Below, piece by piece: positions 10,228-22,633 of a DNA stretch of 64,000 bases; within the stretch, counting starts at the first letter, position 1; each line of letters opens with the position of its first letter. Below the pieces are notes generated by a model. That model saw nothing but the letters and a program-made list of their open reading frames with translations. It ran no database searches and was not told the origin of the DNA. Source of the DNA: Parietaria judaica (lineage: Eukaryota; Streptophyta; Magnoliopsida; Rosales; Urticaceae); the NCBI GenBank assembly GCA_954871525.1, contig OX940871.1, positions 22,480,586 through 22,544,585 of the forward strand, in the 5' to 3' direction. The translations under genes were made by a program, and so were the position numbers.

Positions 10228-12387
10228 TAGATATATGTGTATTCAAATTTACGAGTTTCAAAAGATTAAGCCTTATTTTGTATATCGATACCCTTACTTC
10301 TTACCCCAAATCCCATTTTATAAAGATCGAGTACTATCAAATTTCCGATTCATAGAATTAGATAAAGAATTGAGATAATAGATCCCTATAATCATGAAAA
10401 TGTCGGTAGAAATGACCATGGTGCTCGATGACCATACATATATAACTTGTTACATAGCATATTTTTCTTTGTTTTTCTTTTTCTTTTTTAACATCCTTTG
10501 GTTTTCTATAATATCATGTAAAAAAACAAATATTCGATACTAAATAGTTCATGCAAAATTAACAGTTATATTGTATGCATTTATGAGGATATATATATTA
10601 ATCACATCGAACTTAACCGTTACTATTTTTGGGTGATGTTAATGTCAAATTTTGATGACATATAAGAAATAAGAACATTTATGAAAACTATAAAATAAAT
10701 TGGCAGTAAAAAAATTTCCCAACAATAATTGAAAATAATAAGGATAGAAATATGAAAAAAAATTATATTGTTTATGTATCCCATAATATTCATAAAATAA
10801 ATGTGCTAGAATAAATAATATATTAGTACGATAATCTTATTAAGTTATTTTTCTTACAAATTTACGTTCAAGAAGTTAAAAGAAAAAAAAAGTTGCTAGG
10901 TTTTTTATTGTTGTTGTCTTATTGAATTTATATATTGAGCAAAACTGTCATAAAAAGTGATATTAGTGTTTTTTTTGTTGTTTTTAATAATTGTAGAATA
11001 AGGAATAAGTTTTTTATTTCCCTCTCAAAAAACTAATCTGCCAAAATAGGTTGAGTAAACAGGAATAATGTACACACGGTTATATTTCTACCACATAATT
11101 TACATATACAAAATGCATAAAACCCTTTGCAAGCCATAATAATTTGAATTCTCAGCTCTTTTAAATTTTATATAATCAGAAAAAATAAAAATAAATTACA
11201 AAATAAAAAATAAAAAAATCCACGAAATAACAATTACAAACACGAAAAAATGCCTTCATCATAAAAGACAAAAAAAAAAAAAACAAAAATGTGTTGTATA
11301 CTTGTATTTGCACGTATTTGAATGCATAAGCATGACAAAATAAAAAGCAAAGAATAATTACACAATATATGAGTAAAAAAATTGAAAATAATGCGAAACA
11401 ACAATACAGACAAATCATCCAATTGTAGAACATAATGTACATGAAGAAGTAGTCCATTGTGCTCCTCGTGGTCAACCAAAATTTTCTCGATAATATCTTT
11501 TAAGTGGAGCTATTTTGAATATATATCATGAAGTCCATGATTTCCTTCATATTTGTTATGTAATAAGCATTTAAGCATGTTATATTAAACTATAATTACG
11601 TAACATATAATGTAAAGAAAAATAGAACACATATTGACCAATGTACGACTGAGAGAAAACCAAAATTATAATAAAAATAATTTAAATAGATTTAAAACAC
11701 AAACTTGCGAAAATTACAAAGTTTATATAAAAAACTATATATCATCCGAACACTCACCGGAGATAAGATTGAAATAGAATGTTGTGCAAGGTGGTCAAGT
11801 CAATTTGGAGAGGGGTCGATGGTGAATTTCTGCGTTCTTTAGAGTCTGAAGAATTGCATGCTCCGGTAGAGGAGTCCATTAGAGAAAGATAAACTTGTTG
11901 TTGCATGGCAGCTCGTGGAGGGTTGAGAAAGCTTGGGCCATGGCATAGAAAAAGAGGTGATGATATTGATATTGTATATAGTTTATTTAGGAACACTTGA
12001 TATACCATATCATTCCTTGCAAAATTCACTCATCATTAGTTCTACTTTAATAAATGAGATAGTTATTGCATTAAATTTTTATTTTTCATGCACATGAAAG
12101 GGCTTAACGAAAATGACTAATTATATGTTATTAAAATGCTAAATATTTACTCACCATATATCGTGAAGGAAGGAAGTAGGAAAAGATAAAAAGATAATTG
12201 AATACATAAATGGTCATTAAATTATTTCTTAATGTCATACATGTGTACGTGATTGTAGTGTGTGGGGAATGGGTTTTGATTATTAACTTATTAAAGAAAT
12301 AAAAAATCTAAAAAATTAGAGAATGAGGATAGCTTAGATCTCATTGTGCCATGTCAATACCCAAGAACTCTTTTTTTTTTATATAGA
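10228..12387. other. AT-rich intergenic DNA
   Basis: No gene is firmly supported. The one frame with ordinary codon composition is 11754-12029 on the minus strand, 91 codons, with a serine- and glutamine-containing product of no recognised family. It may be a gene fragment. The rest is A/T-rich with homopolymer runs. Confidence 0.5.
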
Positions 12388-12420
12388 CTAGTGGACCGGC
12401 ACCGCGCTTCGCGCGGTGGC
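12388..12420 (-). mobile_element. Helitron-type 3' terminus
   Basis: On the minus strand a perfect hairpin (CACCGCGC, loop GAA, GCGCGGTG; plus positions 12400-12418) is followed by CCGGTCCACTAG and then T. A GC hairpin a few bases before terminal CTAG, with T next to it, is the Helitron 3'-end structure. The element would extend to higher coordinates. I could not place its TC start. Confidence 0.7.
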
Positions 12421-12893
12421 GTTGTATTATTTTTAAATTAAAATAAAAAAATTACGTAAATTGATTAATTTTGTTATATGTTTTGATTGGAATGTAAACA
12501 TCAACATTGAACTCAACAAACTCTCAATTTTATTGTAATATAATTGATGATTTTTAATAAGCATGATCATCTTGAATTAAATTGTCATAGTTATAGTCCT
12601 TAAAAATAATTGTATATGAAGGAATAGAAGCCTCAATGAAAAATGCAAATAACAAAATTAGTTATCATGACACAATTTTATACTAAAACTAATATCAAAT
12701 TAATTGAGAATAATTATACTTTTTTATTTAAGTGAACACATGATAAGTACAGTTACTTATTAAAATATTATATTACAATCAATTATACTCTAGTGAACAT
12801 GGCCTTGATGAAATGACGAATTATGATTGTTGTGTCGTCTGATACTTATCTTGCAAGGATTAATATATATGATTGTTCCACCGTTTGTTTATG

Positions 12894-12925
<32 letters not shown>

Positions 12926-15547
12926 CATTTTCATGTGAGTTTCTTTCAATCGCCTCTTGAGGTCCCGTTTAAATACAATTGCATAAAGACAAATAAGTAA
13001 GATTTATTAATTGCTTGATAACTAATGCATTATCAATCAAAACAAATACCTCGAGAAAAATAATAGACTATCACTTTAATATAACAGTTAGGAATGATCT
13101 TTATCCTTATCGTCCTTAAAATAATATGACCATCGCTACTAATAAATTAAAAGAAGGCTTTGGAGTCGTTTGAACATCTTTTTGAACAAATTAGTGAGTC
13201 AATCATAAAATATCAAAATTGAGAAGTTGTACCAAAATATATAATGGTAACATTTTTTTTAAAGAACTCAAAGTGTCTCAATGGACAATAAATGAACAAA
13301 GCATTAACTACTAATTACCATAAGAGAATTATAACGAACAAAGCAAAAAGATGTGCAGTGCATTTGCACGGTTAATTATACATATAAAAGTATACATGAA
13401 CGCATGCAATATTGCAATTACATCAATGAAAATTTAAATATGCCATTTATTGTTTGATGTAAAGCAATCGATTAAATATATATATATATATATATATCGA
13501 TTCACATAAACTGTAAAATGAAAATGAACTTCATTTAGAAACAAAACATGTATTGTTATGATTTATAACTTGTCAATTACCTAATAAATAGGTCCACCAT
13601 ATAATGTCATATATACCACATTCAAAATCCTTTTTTAAATCACCTTCTACTTGAACGCCATTTCCGAAGAAATGGGAATCGTTAGTACCTTGAGTTACTT
13701 AACAAAAAACATTTCTCAATAAAAATAAAGTGAATTGCATAATATTTTTCGGGTTACAAAATCATGTTTACACGCCATATATGTGATTGAGATTATTTTA
13801 ATTCATAAAATGCTAAATAAACTCTATAGGTTATAGTCTAAATAAATTCTTCGTAATAGAGAGACTAAGTGTCATTTTCGAATAGAAATCAGAATTTCAA
13901 TTCAAAATGTTAGTACCTTGAGCTACATTGCAGGAATATTTCTCGATAAAAATCAATAAATTGCATTATATTTTGTAAATACAAAATCATGTTTACACAT
14001 TACACGCCTAATCATAAGATGGTAGCAAGAATCGAGGAATGAGATGGCCCAGATCTCCAAAATCGATTAAAGCCTCAATGTTCATCGGCAAGCACCAGAA
14101 GTTTCAGGCCGATCCTACTGACAACCGATCGAAATGTTTCTAAATGAAAAAAAAATGTAGAGCGAGTGAACAAAAAAGAGCTTTTGTTTGGCAACCCAAT
14201 ACAAAGTTGCGAAGCAAAAAGAAGTTGTTCATTCAGATATTCAAAGACTCGCTAACTGGCAATGGCAGAGTCTTTGATGCCAAAATAACATCCCAAGAGA
14301 AACTAAAAAAAAACGATAAATTAACAGAGGTATAATCAAACAAATACTACATAAGTATAGAATAAAAGTTTAGAAAGTTTCTTAGGCTTACTTTGTTACT
14401 CAAGTCAAGTCGATGCCAAGTTCACCTGTGTAGTTTAAAGACATAAAAAAAGGGTTTAAAAGTCAATCAAACAAACAAACACAATGTAGGAATCAAAATA
14501 AAAGTTCACAAAGTTTATTAACATTGTACATATTGCTTACCGCTTACGAATGAAAAGGCAAGTACAATTCGATTACCATGAACGAAGAATCAGCGAATCT
14601 TTCATTTTCTTCAAAAAAAAAAAAAAAAAAAAAACGAATCTCTCATTGCAACATCTTTTGAGGCTTCGAACGATTATCATCTCTTTGCGATGTACACTAA
14701 TATGCTTTTAATTTGAGAAAGGCGATAGATCTTATTTTTTTTATAAAAAGATATATTATGGGAAGCAAACACATATTTGTCTTTAAGATTGACCTTTCAA
14801 CTTTTTCATTTCATTAATTTGCTATTAATTTATGCGTTTAAAAATAATAACACATGCAATAACATCCATGAAAACATATTATTTATTGTAGTGGATGAGT
14901 GATATTTTGAATAAAAATAAATATAAAATAGTGAAATTTTAGAATTGCAAGATTCTCTATTTTCAAGCTTTTTAGATAGCTAATTTATTGTGGCTAGATT
15001 TTGCTTTTATATATATATAAATCAGTGAACGCGTTGGCGATAAGAAATTTCAAAAATAAATTTATTTTTCAATCATCAGTAAATATTAAATATATCACTT
15101 GAAAAATTATTTTAAGCAATGTTAATTGGTACTTTGTTTTTTAATAATATCAGGACCACAAATGCATATACAGTTATATTAAACCTCACCACATACATTA
15201 TAATTTTATGTGATGATATTTTAACTTTAGCAATTCAAAATTATAAAAATATTAATATAGTATAAAAGAGTCTTAAATTAGTATAAAGCGGTAACATCAG
15301 GTGTCGTTGATAAGACTTTGAACAAATAAAGCAAATTATTGTGAATAATTTACCAATGAAAATATATGGGGTTGTTAAAAGCAAATAATATACTGTGTTT
15401 TTCAAATGTGAGGTAATTATATGAAAAAAATAACAATTACAAAGAAATATTGTTTATATTTATAAATTACATTTGCTGTTGAATATGTTAGTATTAGAAT
15501 TATACTACTGCAATGAATATTGATAGTATACTAATACATATACTATT
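12421..15547. other. AT-rich region, probably Helitron body and intergenic DNA
   Basis: No gene is recognised. There are (TA)n runs near 12899-12924 and 13478-13498, an A-run near 14612-14633 and a pair of diverged direct repeats at 13683-14005. The short open frame near 14144-14335 is lysine-rich low-complexity sequence. Confidence 0.5.
13683..14005. repeat. Diverged direct repeat pair (about 95 bp, period about 229 bp)
   Basis: AGTACCTTGAGTTAC near 13685 recurs as AGTACCTTGAGCTAC near 13913. Both are followed by an ATTTCTC-AATAAAAAT stretch and then ACAAAATCATGTTTACAC. Confidence 0.7.
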
Positions 15548-15935
15548 ATTGCGATTAACATTCTAATTCTTTTGTTAATGGTAAAAGTATCAATTTTTAT
15601 GTTCATATTTTTAAATTATTGTGATTAAAGTACCAATTCTTTTTGTATGGTAGAAATACCAAATTTATTACGTCCATTTTTTTTAAAATTATTTTGGTTG
15701 AATAACCAATTCTTATTGGGTGGTTAAAATACTAAAAGTATTTTACTATTGCGGTTAAAGGACCAATTCTTTTAGGCGGTAAAAGTATCATTTTTACGTT
15801 CACATTCTTAAATTATTATTATAGTTAAAGTACCAATTCATTTTGGAAGGTATAGTATATATATAAAAAATACATATTATTACCGAAGTTAAGTATTAAT
15901 TCTTTTTAGTTAGTATAATTACTATTTTTTTTACC
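15548..15935. repeat. Degenerate tandem repeat, about 6 units of 55-75 bp
   Basis: The motif GTTAAAGTACCAATTCTTTT recurs in variant form near 15556, 15624, 15697, 15752, 15823 and 15886, each followed by a GGTA-AAATA-type stretch. The units are strongly diverged, so the array is old. Confidence 0.7.
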
Positions 15936-16157
15936 GTGGACGAAAGAAACATGGATGTAAAAAATTTGTACTTTCACCATAATTATTGTCAATTAAAAGC
16001 ACAAAAGGCACAACAAAATAAGAACGGCTTTTTATTTTATTTATTGAATAATTACGTTAATTTTTTTATATATTTTTATTGAAATTTAATTTAATATTAT
16101 TTATGTGTACTTCGGTATTTTTTTACATTTAAAAGCTAATTAAGTAAAGGTGCTTAC

Positions 16158-16381
16158 TGTTGATGTACAAATTCGTCATTATTTAATATGACATAAAGTG
16201 CTAAAGTTGTGAATTAATTAAATTTACAAACAAAGAAAAAAGGCTTTAAAGAAGTAAATTGATAGTCGCAAAAACCCAATTGAGAAGCCCAATGAAGTTC
16301 TCAATCAGACCAAAGCCAACGGGTATAGAGCCACTTGGCCCAAAGAGCCCAAAGGCCCAATATCCATTCGACATCAATCCA
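16158..16381 (+). repeat. Truncated left LTR
   Basis: This segment is over 90% identical by eye to the first 224 bp of the LTR at 20287. Sequence after 16381 is unrelated to that LTR. Confidence 0.8.
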
Positions 16382-16384
16382 TCA

Positions 16385-16530
16385 CCAAACCCGTCGCATA
16401 AGGCAACAAGCCTACTCCGGTAACAAACCCAGCACCAAAGGCAACAAGCCTATCCGGGTAACAAACCCACTATATTGGAACAACAAACCTAACCGGGTAT
16501 CCAACCCGTCTCTTAAGGCGACGAGCCTAC
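16385..16530. repeat. Short minisatellite inside the Gypsy-like element
   Basis: AAGGCAACAAGCCTA with GGTAACAAACCCA recurs about three to four times with variants (AAGGCGACGAGCCTA at the end). The unit is roughly 35-40 bp. Confidence 0.7.
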
Positions 16531-16742
16531 CCTTTTCGAAATACATAATTATATAAATCTAGCATCTACATATATGTTTTTTCATAAACAAAAACCTACG
16601 GGTTATTATGGCAGACGAGCAAGAAATTTTCGACGGGAAGCATCGAAGGAGCAATCACATCACAAGGTATCCGTACATTTTTTATACTTAGCATCACATG
16701 GGGGACGCTCTATGCGTCAACCCCGGGTACCTCAATGACCTC

Positions 16743-19499
16743 TCAGTCCTCCTTCTCCTCCTCCTTCTCTTCTTCTTCATCGGCCTGGCCTCCATGCTCG
16801 GTCGGCTCCTCGGCGGCATCAAGCTAGGGCAGGGTCGGCTTTTTGAGGGCAACCTCCTTGGCATCGGCGGGAACGGGCAAGATGGGCTCCTCGACAACAG
16901 GCTCCTTGGCCAAGGGATCTTCAACGACAGGCTCCTGGGGGGCGGGATCTTCAAAGGCAGGCTCTTCGGCAGTCGACCTCTCAGACCGGAGATTCAGATC
17001 TGCAAAGGGAAGGTCAGTCAACTCGGCTTCTGGAGACATAGCCGGAGACCCCTATCGACGGTGCTGGAACTGCATCCAAGAGAGCTTGGTAGCGAGCAGC
17101 GTTGCCTTCTAGGACCTCTTTCTCGGCCTTGAAATCTTGAACGTTGCCGTCAATAATATCTTGGATCAGCTCGAGGCGACCTTCGGCTTGGTCCAAGCAG
17201 CTATTGTCAGCGGCCGTACCTTTATACTACGTGAGTAGCGCGTCCCTTTCCTCCACCTTTTGGCGATATAGGGAACGAATAGCCTTCTTCTCGGCCTCAC
17301 GGTCAGTAGATTGTTACCGAGCTTCAGCCAGCTCAGCAGCAAGGCGCTGCACGTCCTCTTTAAGAGACAAGGCCTCCTCCTCCTTCCTCTTGGCCAACTC
17401 CTCAGCCCGTCCCTTAGCCGCATCAGAAGCAAGAATCTGCCTGGCGGCCGCCTCACTCGCCTTCTGGGCCTCCCCGATCGACCGGGTAGCATTTGTTAGC
17501 TTCTCCCGAGATCGACCACCGTATTCCGAAGCCCCTTGATCTTGGCGTCATAGGTGGCGACCCTTTTGCTCATGACCATGATCTGGTCCGCCTTTGCCCG
17601 GATGGCCGCCACAGCATCGGCCAGCTCCCTCTCTTTCAGCGCAAGCTGCTCGGCAGCCTGCGCACCCTCCTTCGCCTCGTATAGTTGGTCCTCATAATCG
17701 AGGACCATGTCGTCAATAGAAGCGACGCACTACACGTCCAAAAAACAAAGTTAGATAAAATAAAACTTAAGTTAGAAAACCAAACCTAAGGCCAAACAAA
17801 CCAGAGTTGTCGCCGCAGCCACATCCTTGTATGGCCTCTTCTCGACAATGCTCCTGGGGACCCTGCCGACCCCAGAGTTTGTTATCTGCCGGATGAGACC
17901 GGCCGCCACCTTGGGTGCCTTGTGGAGACCTTTGTCCCCAATCCAAGTGCACCCCGCCTTTCGGGAGATCGTTTTCTCCTTGGCCTGCTCCTCGACCACT
18001 GGAGGAACCGACATCGTCTCCCTGACCTCGCCTTGTAAGGCCTCCTTAGGGCGCTTATTCTCTTGAGCAACCCTCTTCCCTTTCTCCGAGGCCCTCGCGC
18101 CGCCCTTCGGGGCCACGTCCCTCCTCACCACGTCCTTCGGGGCCGGATCCCCTTTCACCCTCTTCCGGACCCCAGAATCTCCTCCTTCATGCGGACTCTT
18201 CACCGCCGCCTCCAAGCCCGTCCTTGGGAGGGCCTTGTCCTGAGAAGGACGAGTCACGTCCCTCGAAGAGCGGACAAGAGCAGAAGGAGGCGCAGTCTCC
18301 TCATCGGAACCTTTTGCCAATGGCATAGCCTCTGGGGTACTATCCCCGTCGTCGGAGAGCTCGACGACATCCTTCTTCTTGGTCGCCTTAGGGACAACCT
18401 CAGCAGGAGAATCCCGCGTGGGAGCTTCCTCATTTCTCCTGCTCGTCTCCTGACGAGCACCCCTGGAAGGTGCCGACGCACCGGACACCCTTTCCTCCAC
18501 CCTCCTGCTCGTCTCTATACGAGCAGCTCTAGCTGAGGCTGACGCTCCGGCCTGCCCCTCCTGTCTCCGCCTCTGGCGAAGACTCTGGCCCTTCGGGCGT
18601 AGAGCGTCCATATCCTCTGCACGTCAGAAATCCATACTTAGCGAAATGAAAGAAAAACACGAAACAAAACTAAAAGAATAGGTTCAGAAATCATACCCGG
18701 AAATTCCTCCTCGTCTGGCTCACACCAAAGTCCAGCAGCTTCGAACCTCTCCTTCGTGAAGTTCGACCAAATTTCTTGACCGGAAGGAAAAAGCCTGCTC
18801 CTCAAAGCCCTCCACTCGTCCGTAATAGGGAGAGATTTAGGCTTCTCGGTATCCTCGACTGCATAAGAAAATCAAGAAAAAATCAGCAAACATATAAAAT
18901 AGCCGAATAGAAACAAACCAGAAAACCCAACCCGGTATCTCACCTATCTCGTGGACTCATTCGTTCCTATAGCTCGGCCAAGAACCCATCGTTTCCTGAC
19001 CGTCCAGGAAGAAGAAGTACTTGTGGGTCCAAGCACTCTCCTTCTTGGGAATACCGGTAATGATCTCCCTTTCCTTAACGGATAGGAAAAACCTACCCTT
19101 CGCCTGACCATTGGCCTTGATAACCAAGCCCGTCAATAGGTCATGAAGTGTAAGTGAATACAAACACTCATGAGCCCGGACGAGCACGACCGTCAAAATC
19201 CTAAAGGATATAGGGCTAAGTTGCCTAATAGAAACCCTAAGATACGTAATATATTTTAGGATGAGTTCGGGAATAGGAAACCTAAGCCCCCCGGACTCAA
19301 AGAACCTCTGGTATACACACACCCAACCGTCTGAGTTCTGCTCGTCGGCATGCTCTTCTTGCCCCGGAAATCTAAGTTCTATAGACTGAGGAATCTTATA
19401 TTCTACCCGGATCCTAACTAGATCCTTAGGTTTCAAGATTGACTTAGGAGAATCTGTAGTCTCCGTCTGCCATTTTGAAACTACTTTTTTAGGACCCAT
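16743..19499 (-). pseudogene. Antisense, spliced transposon gene (Transposase_28-like domain plus coiled coil)
   Basis: The gene runs antisense to its LTRs. Exon 1 (19499-18944) encodes a segment with LRFPIPELILKYITYL and later KGRFFLSVKERE, resembling the 'putative gypsy type transposon' domain (Pfam Transposase_28). GT-AG introns join exon 2 (18858-18697), exon 3 (18616-17802) and exon 4 (from 17729) in one frame. Exon 3 is charged and low-complexity. Exon 4 is an Ala/Glu/Lys-rich coiled coil, followed by a Pro/Glu-rich tail (repeats like EEPVVEDP) and an acidic end at 16743. Lesions: TGA at 18957-18959, a one-base loss near 17508, TAA at 17314-17316, TAG at 17227-17229, another frame change near 17030-17040 and TAG at 16824-16826. 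It is therefore decayed. The protein's function in such elements is not established. The splice model is mine; the domain call is from memory of the family. Confidence 0.75.
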
Positions 19500-20273
19500 T
19501 TTATCTAAGAGATCCTAGAAAAAACTGAAAGCTACCTAGACGAGCACAAAAACCCAGAAACCAGAAAAGACAGAGATTCAAACTCCCAAAAAAACCGAAA
19601 AACAATATCTAAAAACCCAGAAAAACCTTCAATTAGACTCGCAAAGGAAATAACAATGAAGAAATGGAGAACCTGGATCTCTAGACTCGAAGATACCTGA
19701 AAGAAATCTTCAACAATGGCGGACGCAGAGCTTCTCTCTCTAAAGTTCAAGTTTTCCTCTTTCTAAAAAATTCAAAAACGGTATTCGAATGCGAAGCAAA
19801 GTATATATAGAGGAGAGAGGGAGAGGTTACCTTCGACAAGATGTACGACGGGCTGAAGCTGAAGAGACGTGCCCATTAATGCGAAACACTCGAGTATTTA
19901 TACTAAAAAAATGTTGCTGATCCTACGGTTAGGGTTTCCTCGAAAATCGCAACAAATCTCATCCTACGGTTGAGATCAGCGAGCTATCCGGCGACACGTC
20001 AGCATGACAGCTGTGTCAGGAGAATGTGAACAATTTATTCTCTTTGAACTCCGCAAATTGGGACGCGTGTTGTAACCGTTCCCGCCCAAAATTCAAAGCG
20101 ACGGTTACAGCTTCAAGACCCTATCTGTCCACCTTATCTCAAAATTATCCAAAATCCTGCCCGGATTATGCAGATTTGTGGCAAAAGTCACAAATTTAAT
20201 TAATCCTATCCGGCACGAATTTTACATGATTTCATCGAGTAAATACTATAAAATTTATTTTGTATTTTTTATA
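19500..20273. other. Upstream region of the antisense gene, to the polypurine tract
   Basis: No coding sequence is supported. The stretch would hold the promoter and 5' UTR of the antisense gene; a TATATATAG stretch near 19802 on the plus strand could serve as its TATA box on the minus strand. Confidence 0.4.
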
Positions 20274-20286
20274 GTAGGGGGCTAAC
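20274..20286 (+). promoter_or_regulatory. Polypurine tract before the right LTR
   Basis: AGTAGGGGGCTAAC precedes the LTR start TGTTGATG. G-rich tracts of this form prime plus-strand synthesis in plant Gypsy elements. It sets the element's orientation as plus. Confidence 0.7.
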
Positions 20287-21069
20287 TGTTGATGTACAAA
20301 TTCGTCATTATTTAATATGACATAAAGTGCTAAAGTTGTGAATCAATTAAATTTACAAACAAAGACAAAAGGCTTTAAAGAAATAAATTGATATTCGCAA
20401 AAGCCCAATTGAGAAGCCCAGTGAAGTTCTCAATCAGACCAAAGCCAACGGGTACATAGCCACTTGGCCCAAAGAGCCCAAAGGCCCAATATCCATTCGA
20501 CATCAATCCAGAAAGACGAGGGTAGAATTGTCATATTCTCTACCCGGCATCCCACTTCAAATCCAAGCGGAAGACCAGGAGCACGGTGTCAAGCCTCCAA
20601 CGGGCATAATTCAAACATGACGACGAGAACGAAGTCGTGGGACACGTGTAGCAAGATCATCCATTCAGCCCGATCAGCACGAAGAGAAGACCCCATGATT
20701 CCTGGAAGACCAACGGGAAGAATTGAAGCCTATAAATACCAAGCTCAAGCCCTGATCAACACACACACGCATACATACAACTATGAGAGAATACACCGAA
20801 AGCTTCTACCCGACATTTTTGCTCACTTCGAGATTTCTCAATTGTCACAATAAACTAACAGAGGAAGTAGTCAACTACCGCTTTGGGACGAACCTCTATA
20901 AAAAAATCCCTCGTCTCATTTATATTGCTTTTACATATATACATATATATCGTGAGTGAATCGAGAGCTTGCAACGTGAGAGATCGAATTCCACCAAATC
21001 ATCTTATTCAAAAATATCATACACTCACAACTCACACTTGACTGTTTGAGGTTGGAAACCACGCCACCA
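20287..21069 (+). repeat. Right (3') LTR of the Gypsy-like element
   Basis: This copy is 783 bp with TG start and CA end. The promoter is TATAAATACC at 20731-20740, followed by a leader-like region. The CTTAC after 21069 matches the five bases before the left LTR. Confidence 0.7.
20731..20738 (+). promoter_or_regulatory. TATA box in the right LTR
   Basis: TATAAATA lies mid-LTR, where the U3/R promoter of a plant LTR normally is. Confidence 0.6.
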
Positions 21070-21074
21070 CTTAC

Positions 21075-21574
21075 CAAACACTAAACTAAAACTTTTTTAA
21101 AAATTAATTGTTTTTCATTTTGATTAACCAAACAGTAATTTACTTCCTTTGACAGCACTTTAACCGACATTAATTTTCAAAATCAATTTTGAAGACACCA
21201 CAACAATGTCAAACTGGGCCTAATTGAGCTACAGCTTACTTGAACTTCAAGTAATATAGGATTTTTATATTAATTGTTCTATACTTAAAAGGCAACTCAT
21301 TAATTATTTGGAGTTATTACGTTTCGTATTTGGGTCTTGCATTAATGAACTCGGTTGAGCTCAATTCCCAATGCAATTAATAGTCAAATTAAGAAAAACT
21401 TAGGGTAACTATATATAGCAGCCTGAGCTTCAGTTTTCAATAACCCACCTCGATTAACCTAGCTGTCATCATCATCTAGGTTATCAGCTCTACAGTGATC
21501 GATGTTCTATCATTGTCAATAAAATCACCGGATGAGGTGTCGACTACGCTCATCAGAATCGTTTGTACTTAATC
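21075..21574 (+). other. Probable decayed Copia 5' LTR and flank
   Basis: A TATATATAG stretch near 21412 and the primer-binding-like site at 21575 suggest that the sequence just upstream is the remains of a 5' LTR. No partner LTR was found and the left limit is not visible. Confidence 0.4.
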
Positions 21575-21585
21575 TGTATCAGAGC
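21575..21585 (+). promoter_or_regulatory. Copia primer-binding site remnant
   Basis: TGTATCAGAGC matches the initiator tRNA-Met primer site except for one base. It lies 73 bp before the gag start at 21658. Confidence 0.6.
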
Positions 21586-21657
21586 TGCATTACTGAATTT
21601 CTTTGTACTTTGATTTCTCAATGTCAGTGATTAGTTTGATATGTTTTCTTCGTGAAG

Positions 21658-22630
21658 ATGAACTCACGTGATTCTGCGTCTCTGATGAGGCAGCCTATTC
21701 TTGATGGTATTCTTATTGAAAGGCACAAATGATGATCTTCATTTAGTATATTGATGCTAAGGCTTGGTCACTTCTCATGAATGGATGGTCTCCGCCTTTA
21801 GTGCAGATTGATGAGCTTTATTGGGCTCTTAAAGCTCTTGAAAGATGGACTCCATAAGAATAAAGTGCCTCTCTACTCTATTCGCGAATTCTTCATGCGA
21901 TTATTTCTGATGTCGATGAAAGCCAATTCAGGTTGATCTATACCTGTAACTTAGCAAAGAAACCTTGGGATGTTTACTTAAAAAATTTAAAATGCTTCCA
22001 TCCAGATGAAGACTTGAAGATTAAAGATGAAGAGACAATCTCGGATTTCAATGAAAAACTTCTAGAAATCTCAAATCAAGCCTACAAACGTGGTTAAGTC
22101 TATTCTAAAGTCAAGCTGATGTGTAAGACTCTCAGATATCTTCCGGACGATTTGCAACTAAAGTTGCAGCTATTGAAGAAGACAAGGATGTGACGGTTAT
22201 GAACTTGGATGAGCTGATGGGTTCTCTGCAAATTTATGATATGAAAATGACTCAAGCCAAGAGGGAGAGTCAGTTACAGACGCTCCCCTAGATGACTTTT
22301 CTTTACTCACATAGAAGTTTGGAAGAATGCTGAACAAGTTCAATAAGCGTCTTTTATTTAGACGAGGAAGTAACTCTAATTATTCTTACAACTCTGGTAC
22401 ATTCCGCTCTAATAGTGACAAGAATGCAGGTAATAATCAGCATCTCGGGGGCTTAAGTGCCATGACTGTAAAGGCTATAGCCATAATCAACTTGAATGTG
22501 CCAATACGTTGAAGAAACTAAAGGGCAACTCATACAACGCTACTATCACTACTATCTCTATGATAAATCTGAGGAAGAAGATGGTGAAGGAGAAATTGTT
22601 AGTCACTATTTAGCATTTTCTAAATGCTTG
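21658..22630 (+). pseudogene. Copia gag remnant (UBN2-type) with zinc knuckle
   Basis: The start MNSRDSASLMRQPILDG is typical of this Copia gag group. Later pieces in shifting frames give a UBN2-like region (EETISDFNEKLLEIS, then KTLRYLPDD and MNLDELMGSLQIYDMK). Near 22460 there is a CCHC knuckle, CHDCKGYSHNQLEC. Several stops and frameshifts break it, the first a double TGA about 24 codons in. The match ends near 22620; no protease, integrase or reverse transcriptase follows, so the element was truncated. It is unlikely to make protein. Confidence 0.85.
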
Positions 22631-22633
22631 GTT

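Larger units (their letters stand above)
16158..21069 (+). mobile_element. Non-autonomous Gypsy-like LTR element carrying an antisense gene
   Basis: A 224-bp segment starting TGTTGATGTACAAATTCG at 16158 recurs at 20287 with few differences. The right copy continues into a full-looking LTR with a TATA box and ends GCCACCA at 21069. CTTAC precedes the left end (16153-16157) and follows the right end (21070-21074), which fits a 5-bp target duplication. A polypurine-like tract precedes the right LTR, so the element reads on the plus strand. Between the LTRs I find no gag, protease, integrase or reverse transcriptase, only an antisense gene. Some Tat-clade Gypsy elements carry extra, sometimes antisense, frames between pol and the 3' LTR, which this resembles. 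The left LTR stops matching after 224 bp, so the 5' side is rearranged or deleted. Confidence 0.65.

Noticed and set aside
11754..12029. 91-codon minus-strand frame as a host gene
   Set aside because: No TATA at a good distance, no domain and no homologue recognised; mentioned only within the intergenic entry.
14144..14335. 63-codon lysine-rich frame
   Set aside because: Low-complexity A-rich sequence without promoter or homology.
16698..18536. Plus-strand open frames of 130-157 codons
   Set aside because: GC-rich shadow frames of the antisense transposon gene; no domain, and the minus-strand frame has motifs and splice joints.
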